Below, one piece after another: positions 51,526 through 60,547 of a stretch of 64,000 bases of DNA; position 1 is the stretch's first letter, and each line of letters opens with the position of its first letter. The DNA is from Lysinibacillus fusiformis (GTDB lineage Bacteria; Bacillota; Bacilli; Bacillales_A; Planococcaceae). The stretch lies in assembly GCF_003049525.1 (NCBI RefSeq), contig NZ_PYWL01000002.1:682001-746000 (forward strand), written 5' to 3'. The translations under genes were made by a program, and so were the position numbers. The notes under the pieces were generated by a model. The model saw nothing but the letters and a program-made list of their open reading frames with translations. It was not told where the DNA came from and made no database searches.

Positions 51526-52413
51526 ATGACAGAACGTTCCAAACAACAAAATTATGGGTATGATCTTGAACCCGTGGACATTTCAGATGTGTTGTCTTTT
51601 GTGGAAAGTAGGCAAGAAGTATATGGAAATAAACCCAAAGTTAATTTGAGCATGTACGGTGATGCTGGAAAATGGCATGTAGATGCAGCTGTAAGCTATA
51701 AAGGGCGTGAAGGAAGGGACGAGCATCAACCTTTCTTATTAAAGTCATATAAACAGCTTTGGCGCGCTGAAAAATATGTGAAGGATCTTGCTGAAGAACA
51801 CGGTTTTTCATATGAAGGACTTAACCCTAATTTAACTAATGAAGACATGTACCTACAGTATCAAAAACGACAACAGGCGAAGGATACATTCACAAACGAC
51901 TTGAAAATTGAAATGACTCAACACAGTACAGAATTACAGGAAGTCATTGAAACGCAGTTAGTTGGTGATGAAAATGATCAATCTTTCTTAACTAAGAAAG
52001 AAGTGGAACAATTAATAAGCGTTCATTTTAATCGAATTGAAAAAGGTCTTGGACATTTGGCCGAATCTATGGAACAGCAATCAAAGAAAAGGACATTCGC
52101 TGACTATTGTGATGAAATGAAGAATCTTTTAAAGGAATGTCGCCAGCATTTTAAAGACTCCATTATTGAACGGACTGTAACCTCCAAACAAAAACTGGAT
52201 GACAAAGTAACTGGGCTACGCAATGATGTTCGAGATAATATCGTAGAAGTAAAAGACACAGCTAAGTCAACGGTGAAACAGACCATTCTTTACATGAATG
52301 AACGCTTAAAGGACTTTACAAATGCCATCGATCAGAAATTATATGAGCATGAGCCGGTACAACTTGATAGGAAGCAAAACAAAGCTATGGCTGCACAAGC
52401 ACATGAACGATAA
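51526..52413 (+). CDS. hypothetical transfer-cluster protein with C-terminal coiled coil
   Basis: 295 residues from ATG 51526 (GGGAGG 8 bases upstream; ATG 51520 is too close). The N-terminal 90 residues form an alpha/beta domain (YGDAGKWHVDAAVSYKGREG). The remainder is a long charged helical region (about 115-285) likely to be a coiled coil. Not recognised. First gene of the rightward cluster, ended by a terminator. Its position suggests a mobilisation or accessory role, but nothing in the sequence proves it. Confidence 0.6.
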   Translation: MTERSKQQNYGYDLEPVDISDVLSFVESRQEVYGNKPKVNLSMYGDAGKWHVDAAVSYKGREGRDEHQPFLLKSYKQLWRAEKYVKDLAEEHGFSYEGLNPNLTNEDMYLQYQKRQQAKDTFTNDLKIEMTQHSTELQEVIETQLVGDENDQSFLTKKEVEQLISVHFNRIEKGLGHLAESMEQQSKKRTFADYCDEMKNLLKECRQHFKDSIIERTVTSKQKLDDKVTGLRNDVRDNIVEVKDTAKSTVKQTILYMNERLKDFTNAIDQKLYEHEPVQLDRKQNKAMAAQAHER

Positions 52414-52447
52414 GGATTCGCCAAATTAGGTGAGTCCTTTTTATTTT
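52414..52447 (+). terminator. terminator of the TCGCC hairpin type
   Basis: GGATTCGCC (52414-52422) and GGTGAGTCC (52429-52437) with G-U pairs, then TTTTTATTTTTG. Confidence 0.75.
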
Positions 52448-52590
52448 TGACAGTAAATATAATCATGCTGATGTGATGGAAAAAGGGATCTTTAAAGACG
52501 GTTCTAATCCATTTAAAAAATAAAGCCTTTTATTGTTTTAATAATGTTCGACAGGCAGCTTGGGGCCGGAACTAAATATTGATGAATTTA

Positions 52591-52620
52591 TAAGAGGGCG
52601 TTGGCCACTCTTTTTTTATT
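52591..52620 (+). terminator. hairpin before the first pilin-like gene
   Basis: AAGAGGGC and GCCACTCTT pair with one bulge, followed by TTTTTTATT. The pilin gene starts 24 bases later, so this may set relative expression. Confidence 0.5.
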
Positions 52621-52643
52621 GTCTTAAAAGGGGGTGAAGAATT

Positions 52644-52805
52644 TTGAATAACTACAAAGCAGAGATCACACTAGCTATCATCGTTCTAGTTTTATTCGGT
52701 GGAATGATCGCATTTGCAACTGGCGTAATCGATCCGTTAATGGCGAAAATCGGTGCTGGTTGGACGAAGATGGTAGACAACGTATTTAGCGGAATTGGCG
52801 TTTAA
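52644..52805 (+). CDS. 53-residue pilin-like membrane peptide, copy 1
   Basis: TTG 52644 follows AAGGGGGTG. The product starts MNNYKAEITLAIIVLVLFGG, has one hydrophobic helix (about 9-28), then GVIDPLMAKIGAGWTKMVDN and a short tail. Length and layout suit a small pilin or pseudopilin subunit like the short prepilins of Tad/Flp systems, though the exact family is not recognised. A near-identical second copy follows 73 bases later, and each copy has its own terminator. Confidence 0.7.
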   Translation: MNNYKAEITLAIIVLVLFGGMIAFATGVIDPLMAKIGAGWTKMVDNVFSGIGV

Positions 52806-52821
52806 AAATAATTGCTTTTTA

Positions 52822-52855
52822 TGAAGAGAACGTTTGGGACTCTTCTTTTTTTGTT
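52822..52855 (+). terminator. terminator between the two pilin-like copies
   Basis: GAAGAG (52823-52828) and CTCTTC (52840-52845), then TTTTTTTG. Confidence 0.7.
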
Positions 52856-52878
52856 CTAAATGAAGGGAGGTATAGTAT

Positions 52879-53040
52879 TTGAATAACTACAAAGCAGAGA
52901 TCACTCTAGCTATCATTGTACTAGTTTTATTCGGTGGAATGATCGCATTTGCAACTGGCGTAATCGATCCGTTAATGGCGAAAATCGGAGCTGGTTGGAC
53001 AAAGATGGTAGACAACGTATTTAGAGGAATTGGAGTTTAA
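52879..53040 (+). CDS. 53-residue pilin-like membrane peptide, copy 2
   Basis: TTG 52879 after AAGGGAGG. The protein is identical to copy 1 except Arg for Ser near the end (VFRGIGV against VFSGIGV). DNA differences are few and mostly silent. The strong ribosome site and terminator suggest high expression, as expected for a major structural subunit. Confidence 0.7.
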   Translation: MNNYKAEITLAIIVLVLFGGMIAFATGVIDPLMAKIGAGWTKMVDNVFRGIGV

Positions 53041-53065
53041 TAGAACCCTAGTTTTAGCCGTGTAG

Positions 53066-53097
53066 AGCAGAAGATAATCATCTTCTGCTTTTTTATT
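53066..53097 (+). terminator. terminator after pilin-like copy 2
   Basis: AGCAGAAGAT (53066-53075) and ATCTTCTGCT (53080-53089) form a perfect 10-bp stem, then TTTTTTATTTT. Confidence 0.88.
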
Positions 53098-53119
53098 TTA
53101 CCGAAAGGAGAATGGAAAA

Positions 53120-53323
53120 TTGTCACAAGCAGAAAAAAGGCGTCAGAGCAAGGCTAAACCAGAAGGATTTGCTGATATGGAGGCCCTGGTAAAACAAATA
53201 TTTGAAGCACAAGAACAGTCTTATTTTGATTGGCTTCATCAGCAGCATCAAGCTCAAATAATCAAATTTAATTTAGAAAACAAAGGAATTATAGCTTCTC
53301 TAGCTAAAGAAAGGGAGGTATAA
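53120..53323 (+). CDS. small charged protein, 67 aa
   Basis: TTG 53120 after GAAAGGAG. Helical, Gln-rich (IFEAQEQSYFDWLHQQHQAQ). Not recognised. Its stop is 3 bases before the next gene, so they are co-translated. Confidence 0.55.
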   Translation: MSQAEKRRQSKAKPEGFADMEALVKQIFEAQEQSYFDWLHQQHQAQIIKFNLENKGIIASLAKEREV

Positions 53324-53326
53324 CGT

Positions 53327-53560
53327 ATGGATAATGCCATTACGCTGATTAATGAGATTGCAACTGATGTACAAAAGTTTGCTCCTGCAGTAGCTGGTTT
53401 GATTTTAATTATCATTGGGCTTGTCTGGATGTTTGCAAAAGATCCACAAAAGAAAGAAAGCGCACAATCCTGGATGATGAACGTATTTATCGGATTCGGC
53501 ATTGTTTATCTTGCTGCATCTTTCGTGGCTTGGATGACAGGAAAAGTAGCAGGATTCTAA
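53327..53560 (+). CDS. two-helix membrane protein, TrbC/VirB2-like
   Basis: 77 residues with two hydrophobic helices (about 18-36 and 48-70), a loop KDPQKKES and a short N-terminal segment. This is the size and topology of processed VirB2/TrbC pilins and of small T4SS membrane subunits in Gram-positive elements. AAAGGGAGGTATAAC precedes the ATG. The assignment rests on topology and neighbours, not on clear motif identity. Confidence 0.6.
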   Translation: MDNAITLINEIATDVQKFAPAVAGLILIIIGLVWMFAKDPQKKESAQSWMMNVFIGFGIVYLAASFVAWMTGKVAGF

Positions 53561-53603
53561 TTGGATTTTTTCATAGGGAAAGGAAGAGAAAGGAGAAAAC
53601 AAT

Positions 53604-54581
53604 GTGTTGCGTAAATTATTAATTCGTTTCAAGGATGACGGTGATTACTTTAGAGAAATAGATGAAGAGCGAAACTATTTTTTTACTGAAGCAGAAGAAA
53701 TTATAAATAGGATTCGTGACAGGCTTGCAAAAGAAAAAAGAACTGACTCTACTAAATCTTTTGAGTTTTGGATTGATGGCCAATGTTTAGTCATAAGCCA
53801 AGTTCATTTCGATAAAAAAGAAAGCCTTCAAAAACAGCTGGAGCATACTATTCTAACGTTTGATAGTTGGGAAGAAGATATGCGTCATAAGTATGTCAAC
53901 ACGCTGAAGGAGTATGTTGAAGAAGAAAAGCAGTTTTTTATCAATAAAGAATATGCGACATTTGCGATTCGATACGACCAACTATTTGGTGTTTCTGCTT
54001 TTGAACCTTTCCCTATTTATTTGGATGGTTCACAACTAAATCAAGTATATGGAACGATGCAGCCACTTGTTAAAACAGGTTTTTATGCTGAATTAGAGCA
54101 AATGATGGCAGCTATAAAAACTGCATTAGAAAAATTAATCCTGGATGCTCAAAATACTCTGGAAGGTGAACAAACAGACTTTCTTCAACAGCAAAAATTG
54201 TTAGAGGAAAAAGTAAATTTGTTATTACAAGATGAAATAACCTTCAAACAATTTACTCAATATGCTGGTGCAAGTTTTCAGTCTGTAGGTAAGCACCGTA
54301 TTGAGGCTTTATGTCCCAATTTTAAACTGTACCAGACCGTACAGCTGGTTCTTTTTTCAACTTTTGTAGAACAAAATAGTTTTGCTGAAGCTTATGAAAT
54401 CCATTTGACACTGGTAAAGGCTTTAAAAGATAAATATGATGCTATTTTATCACAAGGTTTCTCACTTGCTAATGATGAAATGATTGAGTTTCTTGTTCTA
54501 AGTCCGATTCTACAACAATATAAGTTGGATATTGAAAAGCAATTACAGGGGGATGAGGTGAAGGAGGATGAGCCACAATAA
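53604..54581 (+). CDS. hypothetical helical transfer-cluster protein, 325 aa
   Basis: GTG 53604 lies 8 bases after AAAGGAG. Soluble, acidic and helical, without a recognisable motif. Its end overlaps the primase-like gene by 14 bases, so the two are translationally coupled and may act together. No family recognised. Confidence 0.65.
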   Translation: MLRKLLIRFKDDGDYFREIDEERNYFFTEAEEIINRIRDRLAKEKRTDSTKSFEFWIDGQCLVISQVHFDKKESLQKQLEHTILTFDSWEEDMRHKYVNTLKEYVEEEKQFFINKEYATFAIRYDQLFGVSAFEPFPIYLDGSQLNQVYGTMQPLVKTGFYAELEQMMAAIKTALEKLILDAQNTLEGEQTDFLQQQKLLEEKVNLLLQDEITFKQFTQYAGASFQSVGKHRIEALCPNFKLYQTVQLVLFSTFVEQNSFAEAYEIHLTLVKALKDKYDAILSQGFSLANDEMIEFLVLSPILQQYKLDIEKQLQGDEVKEDEPQ

Positions 54582-55968
54582 GTTACTTTATCAAGATATA
54601 AATGAGATGTTGGCCGAGTTAAATGCAAAGGATCGAGGCAGATATTTCATTTGTACGTGTCCTGAGTGCGAGCACCAGGAAGCGTTTATTTATAAAAACA
54701 ATATGAATTTTATTCAATGCAATCGAGAAAATAGTTGTGGTGAGCGTTTTATTTTAACTTATGAGGAAAAAGAGGCTGAAGTCTGTTATTCTACTGAACA
54801 AGAAAAAAGTAAGGGACTTAGTGTTAAACAAGTTAAACAGCTGGACGAATTTACAAAACTAATGAATCATGTTATTCACAATATGGAAAGTGGTACATTA
54901 GACAACGGCTATCGTGGTCTTTCTCGGTCAACTACTACCCCGTTTATTGCCGATTTTTCCAATCCAGAAGGCGTAAAATTTATGTTTGAATATGCGAATG
55001 GATTATTGCCGAAAGATTATGCAAATAATCATTGGATGTGTCAAAGAAACCTAGTGCTTCCGTTATTTGGTGAGGATGGCCGTATAGATCGTATTTTATT
55101 ACGCTCATCCATAAACACCAGTATCGAACCAAAAGAAATACAATTAGTTGTGAATCCCTCAAATGATGCGAGGGATTTTTTTGTGGACATTCCTGAAGAG
55201 GCAAAGACGATTGTTATTGGAGAAGCTATTTTGGATAGTTTATCTTTCCGCGAAATCGATGAAACGGTTGGAGTTATGGCCTTAACAGGTTCTCGAAAAT
55301 ACAGGACTCTTTGCAACTATATCAAAGAACATTCGGATAAGTTTCAAAATAAACGATTTCTTGTTGCTATGGATGATGATATAGCTGGCTATAAAGCTTC
55401 AAAGGAAATAGTCGGTTGTCTCGAAGAAATTCAAGCTGATTATCAAATTTTTATATACCCTGAAACATGTAAAGACGGTAATGATTTTTTAGTAAAGGAG
55501 AAAGAGAAATTCCATCGTTATTTTCAGTTTTTCGATAAAAAATTTGATACAAACAGCAGAAATTATATTGATATTAAAAAGTCCATGCAACATGTGGTAA
55601 TATGCGATTCCAGATTAGATGCCTTATCGTTCCGAAGTGTTAATTCAGAATGTGGTGTAATGGTTTTACAGGGAGAGGACAAAGCTGATTTTAAAGAGCC
55701 TATTCAGAAATTAATGTTAAACAGGGAACTCCGAGACAAAACATTTGTTTTGGCTATGCCACATACATTAGCTGGCCACGAAGAAACAAATAAAATGATC
55801 GTATTTTTAGAAAAAATGAATTTAGAGTACAAAGTTTTTGAATATCCTGATGATGCCTTATCGCCAATAAGTTTTTCTCTGGATGATCACAAGTCTTTTG
55901 AGAAATCTGTTAATCAGCAACTTTTCAAAAAAGAAAATCAAATGCGGAAAGTTCCATATGAACGATAA
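54568..55968 (+). CDS. primase-like protein: zinc ribbon and two Toprim units, the second degenerate
   Basis: 466 residues. A zinc ribbon (Cys29, Cys31/Cys34, Cys51, Cys57) resembles that of DnaG-type primases. The first Toprim domain (about 213-310) has the catalytic Glu219 ([11 protein letters not shown]) and the DxD element at 269-271 ([11 protein letters not shown]). A second Toprim-like unit (about 341-435) aligns with it ([22 protein letters not shown]) but has lost the Glu and the Asp pair. Such proteins occur in conjugative elements and prime single-stranded DNA in the recipient or for element replication. No helicase or clear primase core is visible, so it may be an accessory nicking-closing or primase-like factor. 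GGTGAAGGAGG precedes the ATG. Confidence 0.75.
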   Translation: MSHNKLLYQDINEMLAELNAKDRGRYFICTCPECEHQEAFIYKNNMNFIQCNRENSCGERFILTYEEKEAEVCYSTEQEKSKGLSVKQVKQLDEFTKLMNHVIHNMESGTLDNGYRGLSRSTTTPFIADFSNPEGVKFMFEYANGLLPKDYANNHWMCQRNLVLPLFGEDGRIDRILLRSSINTSIEPKEIQLVVNPSNDARDFFVDIPEEAKTIVIGEAILDSLSFREIDETVGVMALTGSRKYRTLCNYIKEHSDKFQNKRFLVAMDDDIAGYKASKEIVGCLEEIQADYQIFIYPETCKDGNDFLVKEKEKFHRYFQFFDKKFDTNSRNYIDIKKSMQHVVICDSRLDALSFRSVNSECGVMVLQGEDKADFKEPIQKLMLNRELRDKTFVLAMPHTLAGHEETNKMIVFLEKMNLEYKVFEYPDDALSPISFSLDDHKSFEKSVNQQLFKKENQMRKVPYER

Positions 55969-55994
55969 GACACAAGAAAGGAGATTTTGTTTTA

Positions 55995-56420
55995 ATGACG
56001 ACTTTTTTGAAATGGTTTGTACCACTATTAGCGTTTGTAGCATTCGTAGGTTACATTGCTTACGGGGCATCAATACAGAACATAACGACACGTACAATGG
56101 CTGAAACAGAAGTGTTATTGGAAACGGCTCATATAGGTGCTATTCGTACGGACCTAAATGAACGGGGACAATCAGAAAAGGATGCTTTGTATGTGGACAA
56201 AAAGGAATTAGTAGAAAATTTACTTGCTGAAATCGCGGCAACTCAAAAGAATCTTACCTACAAGCTTCAAGTGAGTTATGTATTTGTAGACGCTGGAGGA
56301 AAAGCAACAACCATTGATAAAGATATTCGTGGTATCCAGTATCGAATTCGATATATTGATCAAAAAGGTAAAGTAAAGGGAACTGCTGAACGACACTTAA
56401 CACTGAATGAATTAGAGTAG
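55995..56420 (+). CDS. TadE-like envelope protein with N-terminal anchor
   Basis: 141 residues. Membrane helix at about 6-26 (WFVPLLAFVAFVGYIAYGA), then an extracytoplasmic alpha/beta domain (LAEIAATQKNLTYKLQVSYVFVDA) similar in plan to the pseudopilin-like proteins downstream. AAAGGAG precedes the ATG. Probably a minor pilus or channel subunit; exact family not recognised. Confidence 0.6.
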   Translation: MTTFLKWFVPLLAFVAFVGYIAYGASIQNITTRTMAETEVLLETAHIGAIRTDLNERGQSEKDALYVDKKELVENLLAEIAATQKNLTYKLQVSYVFVDAGGKATTIDKDIRGIQYRIRYIDQKGKVKGTAERHLTLNELE

Positions 56421-56455
56421 GTACTCGCCAAATTTGGTGAGTGCCTTTTATTTTA
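56420..56455 (+). terminator. terminator of the TCGCC hairpin type
   Basis: GGTACTCGCC (56420-56429) and GGTGAGTGCC (56435-56444), then TTTTATTTTA. Confidence 0.7.
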
Positions 56456-56479
56456 AGGAAAGGGTGGTGAAACACAAGC

Positions 56480-57664
56480 ATGTCAAATCTTAAAGGTGCA
56501 ATTTTAGCGATGGCACTTTGGGTTGGTGTAGTGTTTCCTTTCTTATTAAGCTTTGGAATCGATTCCTTGCAACAGCGTGCTTATTTGAGTACAACCGAAA
56601 AAATGGCAGAGCTTCTTAGACAAGAAGGCGGAGTTTCTGATCGAGTACAACAGGTAGCGAATAACCTAAAAGGCAAAGGCTACATAGTGACCTTTTCAAA
56701 ACCTAGTTTAGTTCAATTTGGGGAAGAGATTGTTATTCGTTATCAATATGAATACGAAAATGTACGTGGGAAACAAAAGTTAGATACACAAAATAAAGTA
56801 GTGATTGCCAAACGTATAGTAGCAGGCGGTGGAAGTACTACCCCACCGAAGTTACCTCAAACATACACTGCGACAACACCTGAATCGTTGAATGCTAATG
56901 GAGAATACACGATTAGGATACCTGGGTTAAATAATTTACTACGTGTTACTTCAAATACTGGAGATACTGAAATTGTTCGTGTTAACGGTGAGGAAGTTAC
57001 AGTGAAGGTTTCTAAAGGAAACGTTTCAAAAAAAGTTCAAACAGGTGGGGAATATATTCCTGCTGATACGAAGTTTGTTACTGAACAAAAAGCTCTTGAT
57101 TACAATAAAGATGGTTACCGAGGAACATTACAACTTTATGATAAAATACCAGCTTCATCAAAGAAAATTGTTGATTATGAACAACCTTTATATGGAAGAA
57201 TGGGATACGCTTGTCATAATGGGCAGTGGGAAAAAGAAGGTTATTCAGCTAGCTTAAATCGTTATACAAAGTATTCTGATTCAGAAGGGTATGAGGGCTA
57301 TATAGGAGAAAAATATGGTGGTACTTTTGAGAAGATAGAAATGGACTACAATACCGTTATGAATAACCCAGACTATGTTGATGAGTATGGTTTATTAGAC
57401 AACACAGGTCAAAAGGTAAATCTTAAATCACCATGTAGTAAAGAAATGTATCCAGAAGAAGGAATATATCTAGAAGAAGATTGGATGTATTTGCAAGCTT
57501 CGGGAACGGAATATTTTGTTGTTGGAAAATTGTTATATAGTGGTACTGTTCAGCGTCCAGAAGTATCTCTTTACCAGGGCAATGTAACAAGACCAGAAAA
57601 AGACACACGTACTTACAATAACTACTATCAATATCAACTAGACTTTGAGTATATGAGTAATTAA
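56480..57664 (+). CDS. long pseudopilin-like surface protein (full-length partner)
   Basis: 394 residues. It begins MSNLKGAILAMALWVGVVFPFLL, a membrane anchor, followed by a TadE-like domain to about residue 115 (MAELLRQEGGVSDRVQQVANNL, VTFSKPSLVQFGEEIVIRY). A Thr/Pro linker leads to a large C-terminal extension (about 130-394), rich in Tyr and Gly, with repeated Y-x-G-x-V/L and DTRTY-like strings suggesting an adhesin-type beta domain. A short paralogue of the N-terminal part follows at 57753. Likely a tip or adhesive minor pilin. Confidence 0.65.
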   Translation: MSNLKGAILAMALWVGVVFPFLLSFGIDSLQQRAYLSTTEKMAELLRQEGGVSDRVQQVANNLKGKGYIVTFSKPSLVQFGEEIVIRYQYEYENVRGKQKLDTQNKVVIAKRIVAGGGSTTPPKLPQTYTATTPESLNANGEYTIRIPGLNNLLRVTSNTGDTEIVRVNGEEVTVKVSKGNVSKKVQTGGEYIPADTKFVTEQKALDYNKDGYRGTLQLYDKIPASSKKIVDYEQPLYGRMGYACHNGQWEKEGYSASLNRYTKYSDSEGYEGYIGEKYGGTFEKIEMDYNTVMNNPDYVDEYGLLDNTGQKVNLKSPCSKEMYPEEGIYLEEDWMYLQASGTEYFVVGKLLYSGTVQRPEVSLYQGNVTRPEKDTRTYNNYYQYQLDFEYMSN

Positions 57665-57752
57665 GGACAAAAAATTTCTACCTTTAAGTGCTAGGACCAT
57701 AAGCTTTGGCCAAGTGGTTAGCAATTCACAAGAAGGGAGTGAGAAATATTAT

Positions 57753-58106
57753 ATGTCAAATTTAAAAGGTGCCATTCTGGCCACAGCGTTGTTTGCAGCT
57801 GTGGTTTTTCCTTTTCTTCTCATGATGTCTATCGATGCTTTCCAACAACATGCTTTTTTGAAGATGACTGAAGAGGTCACAGAGCTTGTTAAAGAAGAGG
57901 GCGGTGTGTCTGAGCATGTTACACAAGTAACTAAACGCTTAAAGAAAAAGGATTTAACGGTGACTTTCTCCAAGCCAGGGCTTGTCAAGTTTGGAGAAGA
58001 AATTGTCATAGAATATAATTACGATTATCAAAATGTGCGTGGTAAGAAAACGTTACAGGGTCAGGATAAAGTCGTGATTATGAAGCGTTCTACAGGAAAA
58101 AATTGA
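57753..58106 (+). CDS. short pseudopilin-like protein (mini partner)
   Basis: 117 residues from ATG 57753 with AAGGGAG 14 bases upstream, the same spacing as its long partner. MSNLKGAILATALFAAVVFP and the TadE-like domain align with residues 1-118 of the 56480 gene (LVKEEGGVSEHVTQVTKRL, FGEEIVIEYNYDYQNVRGK), without the C-terminal extension. Probably the ordinary subunit with the long one as its specialised version, or vice versa. Confidence 0.65.
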   Translation: MSNLKGAILATALFAAVVFPFLLMMSIDAFQQHAFLKMTEEVTELVKEEGGVSEHVTQVTKRLKKKDLTVTFSKPGLVKFGEEIVIEYNYDYQNVRGKKTLQGQDKVVIMKRSTGKN

Positions 58107-58133
58107 ATTTCTAATACAAGTAAGGTGAGGCCT

Positions 58134-58268
58134 ATGAAAAAGTATCTCAAAAATGTACTGTGGTTATTGTTTTTTGTATGTGTGGCTGCTCTGGCTTATA
58201 CAAATACGAATTATGAAGATATTGTCCCTCAAAGAGTGGAACATGAAACCAAACACGTTCAGATGTAA
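58134..58268 (+). CDS. 44-residue single-helix membrane protein
   Basis: AAGGTGAGG precedes the ATG. One helix (VLWLLFFVCVAALAYT), then a short hydrophilic tail. The end lies 55 bases before the VirD4 gene. The size and position next to the coupling protein suggest a small T4SS membrane subunit; family not recognised. Confidence 0.55.
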   Translation: MKKYLKNVLWLLFFVCVAALAYTNTNYEDIVPQRVEHETKHVQM

Positions 58269-58323
58269 TTACTACATCCAGGACGTGTTTTTTGTTGGAA
58301 ATTTAAAGAAAGGAGTTAGGTCT

Positions 58324-60543
58324 ATGAATGAAACAAAATATTTACAACGCTTAGCGCAACCTAGAGGGCTTCTTGTTTTCTCAATTGTTTTTTGGTCAAT
58401 CATGTTTTTTGTTTCAAATTTTGTGCTGGCATTCCTTCAATCATTACTAGCATCGTTTCAGCAATTCCTGGCAGATCCAAAGAGTGTATCCTTTTCAATC
58501 GATTGGCGAAGTTTTTTAGAATTTCAATCGAACTGGATTCCTTTTTATATTGGATTTGCGATTCTAAGCACTATAGGATTTGTGAAATTTATCTATAGAA
58601 TTCGGTTGAATTTTGTTGATTTGAATAAAGGCCAGCATGGCACAAGTGAATTCGAACAACCACGCGAATTAAAGAAGCAATACAAAATTATCCCTGCAGC
58701 AGAAAAAGAATATGACGGTGATGGTGGCGTAATTATTTCAGCGTTACAGGAAAAAGGGCGTCCGTACCGTCTATTAATCGATGAGGGACCTATTCATACG
58801 ATGGTTATTGGGATTACGAGATCAGGTAAAGGGGAAACTTTTGTTTTTCCTGAAATAGATGTACTAAGCAGAGCCAAAAATAAGCCTTCATTAGTTGTCA
58901 ACGATCCAAAGGGGGAGCTTGCTGCAGCTAGTTATGACACGCTAATAGCTCGTGGTTATGAAGTACATGTATTTAACTTAATTCAACAATATATGGGAAT
59001 GGGATTTAATCCATTGCAAGTTGTTATCGATGCGTGGAAATCAGGAAATACGAGTTTGGCCCAACAGTATGCAAATAGCGTAGGGTTCATGTTGTACAAT
59101 GATCCATCAGCAAAAGATAAGTTTTGGTCCAACTCAGCTCAATCTTTGGTTACTGCAATCATTTTAGCCTTGACCGAAGATGCCCTCCTTACAGGTAAAG
59201 AGGATACCATTAATTTATATTCTGTGGCCAATTTCCTTTCGACACTTGGAAGTGATAACAGTGAGGAAGGGGATAACGCATTAGACCAATTTTTCCAAGC
59301 AAGAGATGAAATCAATCCGGCTCGAATGATGTATGCCACAAGTAACTTTGCTGCTGGAAATACACGTGCAGGAATTTTCTCTTCAGCGATGGATAAATTG
59401 CAAATTTTCACATTAGAGCCTAATGCGAAATTAACAAGTTACAACAGTTTAGATTTAACAGAAATCGGATTTGGTGACAAACCTATTGCTGTCTTTATGG
59501 TAACGCCTGACTATGATAAATCAAACCACGTTTTAGCCAGTATTTTTGTGAGCCAATTGTATCGAGTAAATGCTGAAAAGGCTACGATGAGCCCTAGTGG
59601 AAAAATGAAACGCCATGTCCATGCTTTACTGGATGAATTCGGGAATATGCCAGTCGTGGATGGTATGGACGGCATGGTTACTGTAGGAGCTGGCCGAGGG
59701 TTTAGGTTCCATTTAATTATACAAGCCTATTCTCAAATGAAATCCTTATATGGTGATGACGCAGATACAATCATTGGTAACTGCTCTAACCAAATATATA
59801 TTTTAACGAAAGATAAAGCGACAGCAGAACAGTTCTCCGCACTCATTGGGACAAAAACTATTACAGATGTAAGTCGTAGTGGGAAACTATTGTCTACAGA
59901 TAAATCGCATAGCGAATCTGTGAAAGAACGCGCCTTACTCATGCCTGATGAATTAATGCAGTTAAAAGAGGGAGAATCAGTAGTTGTTCGCGCCAATAAA
60001 CGTCAAGATAATGAGCGAAAGAAAATTGTGCCTAAGCCAATTTTTAATACGGGAGTTACAGCTGCTAAGTTCCGTTGGGAGTATCTAGCAGAGGATTTTG
60101 ATAATAGTAAATCCATATTATCACTGCCAATCATGTCTAATCAGTACCACAATTTAAAAATGTCAGATATGGTCTTTACTTCTAAAAGTGAAAGGGATCT
60201 TTATGTATGCATGTCTTTAGCAATGAGTGCAGCTGAATTTTCTAAATTGACAAGTACCTTGTATCAAGTTTTACGAACAAATGATGATTATGTAGATGAA
60301 ATTCCAACATGGTCATTTTTACAGTTCTTTAGTTACCTTACCTATGGATCAAGTATTGATTCGGTTGTTGTTGAACGGAGAATTTTTCCAGATTTAAAAA
60401 AATATTTACCTAATAAAATTTTGAGAGAATGGACAGATATTCTTCAAGAACAACGTGAAAAAACTATGCAGATTGAAAAGGTAGGAACTCAGGATGAAAA
60501 GTTAACTACAATGCAAAAATTGATTATGGAAGGAAGCGAATAA
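58324..60543 (+). CDS. virD4: VirD4/TraG-type coupling protein
   Basis: 739 residues from ATG 58324 (AAAGGAGTTAGG at good spacing; the frame is open to 58153). Two N-terminal membrane helices (about 16-45 and 72-92), then the ATPase: Walker A GITRSGKGET at 163-172, Walker B ALLDEFG at 434-440, with an all-alpha region between (about 225-375) and a C-terminal domain from about 600. T4CPs are hexameric pumps that bring the relaxosome to the transfer channel. A shrunken paralogue follows 4 bases after its stop. Confidence 0.93.
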   Translation: MNETKYLQRLAQPRGLLVFSIVFWSIMFFVSNFVLAFLQSLLASFQQFLADPKSVSFSIDWRSFLEFQSNWIPFYIGFAILSTIGFVKFIYRIRLNFVDLNKGQHGTSEFEQPRELKKQYKIIPAAEKEYDGDGGVIISALQEKGRPYRLLIDEGPIHTMVIGITRSGKGETFVFPEIDVLSRAKNKPSLVVNDPKGELAAASYDTLIARGYEVHVFNLIQQYMGMGFNPLQVVIDAWKSGNTSLAQQYANSVGFMLYNDPSAKDKFWSNSAQSLVTAIILALTEDALLTGKEDTINLYSVANFLSTLGSDNSEEGDNALDQFFQARDEINPARMMYATSNFAAGNTRAGIFSSAMDKLQIFTLEPNAKLTSYNSLDLTEIGFGDKPIAVFMVTPDYDKSNHVLASIFVSQLYRVNAEKATMSPSGKMKRHVHALLDEFGNMPVVDGMDGMVTVGAGRGFRFHLIIQAYSQMKSLYGDDADTIIGNCSNQIYILTKDKATAEQFSALIGTKTITDVSRSGKLLSTDKSHSESVKERALLMPDELMQLKEGESVVVRANKRQDNERKKIVPKPIFNTGVTAAKFRWEYLAEDFDNSKSILSLPIMSNQYHNLKMSDMVFTSKSERDLYVCMSLAMSAAEFSKLTSTLYQVLRTNDDYVDEIPTWSFLQFFSYLTYGSSIDSVVVERRIFPDLKKYLPNKILREWTDILQEQREKTMQIEKVGTQDEKLTTMQKLIMEGSE

Positions 60544-60547
60544 AAGC

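Noticed and set aside
58153..58323. N-terminal extension of the VirD4 reading frame
   Set aside because: It overlaps the 44-residue membrane gene in another frame, while ATG 58324 has a strong ribosome site and the usual T4CP start.
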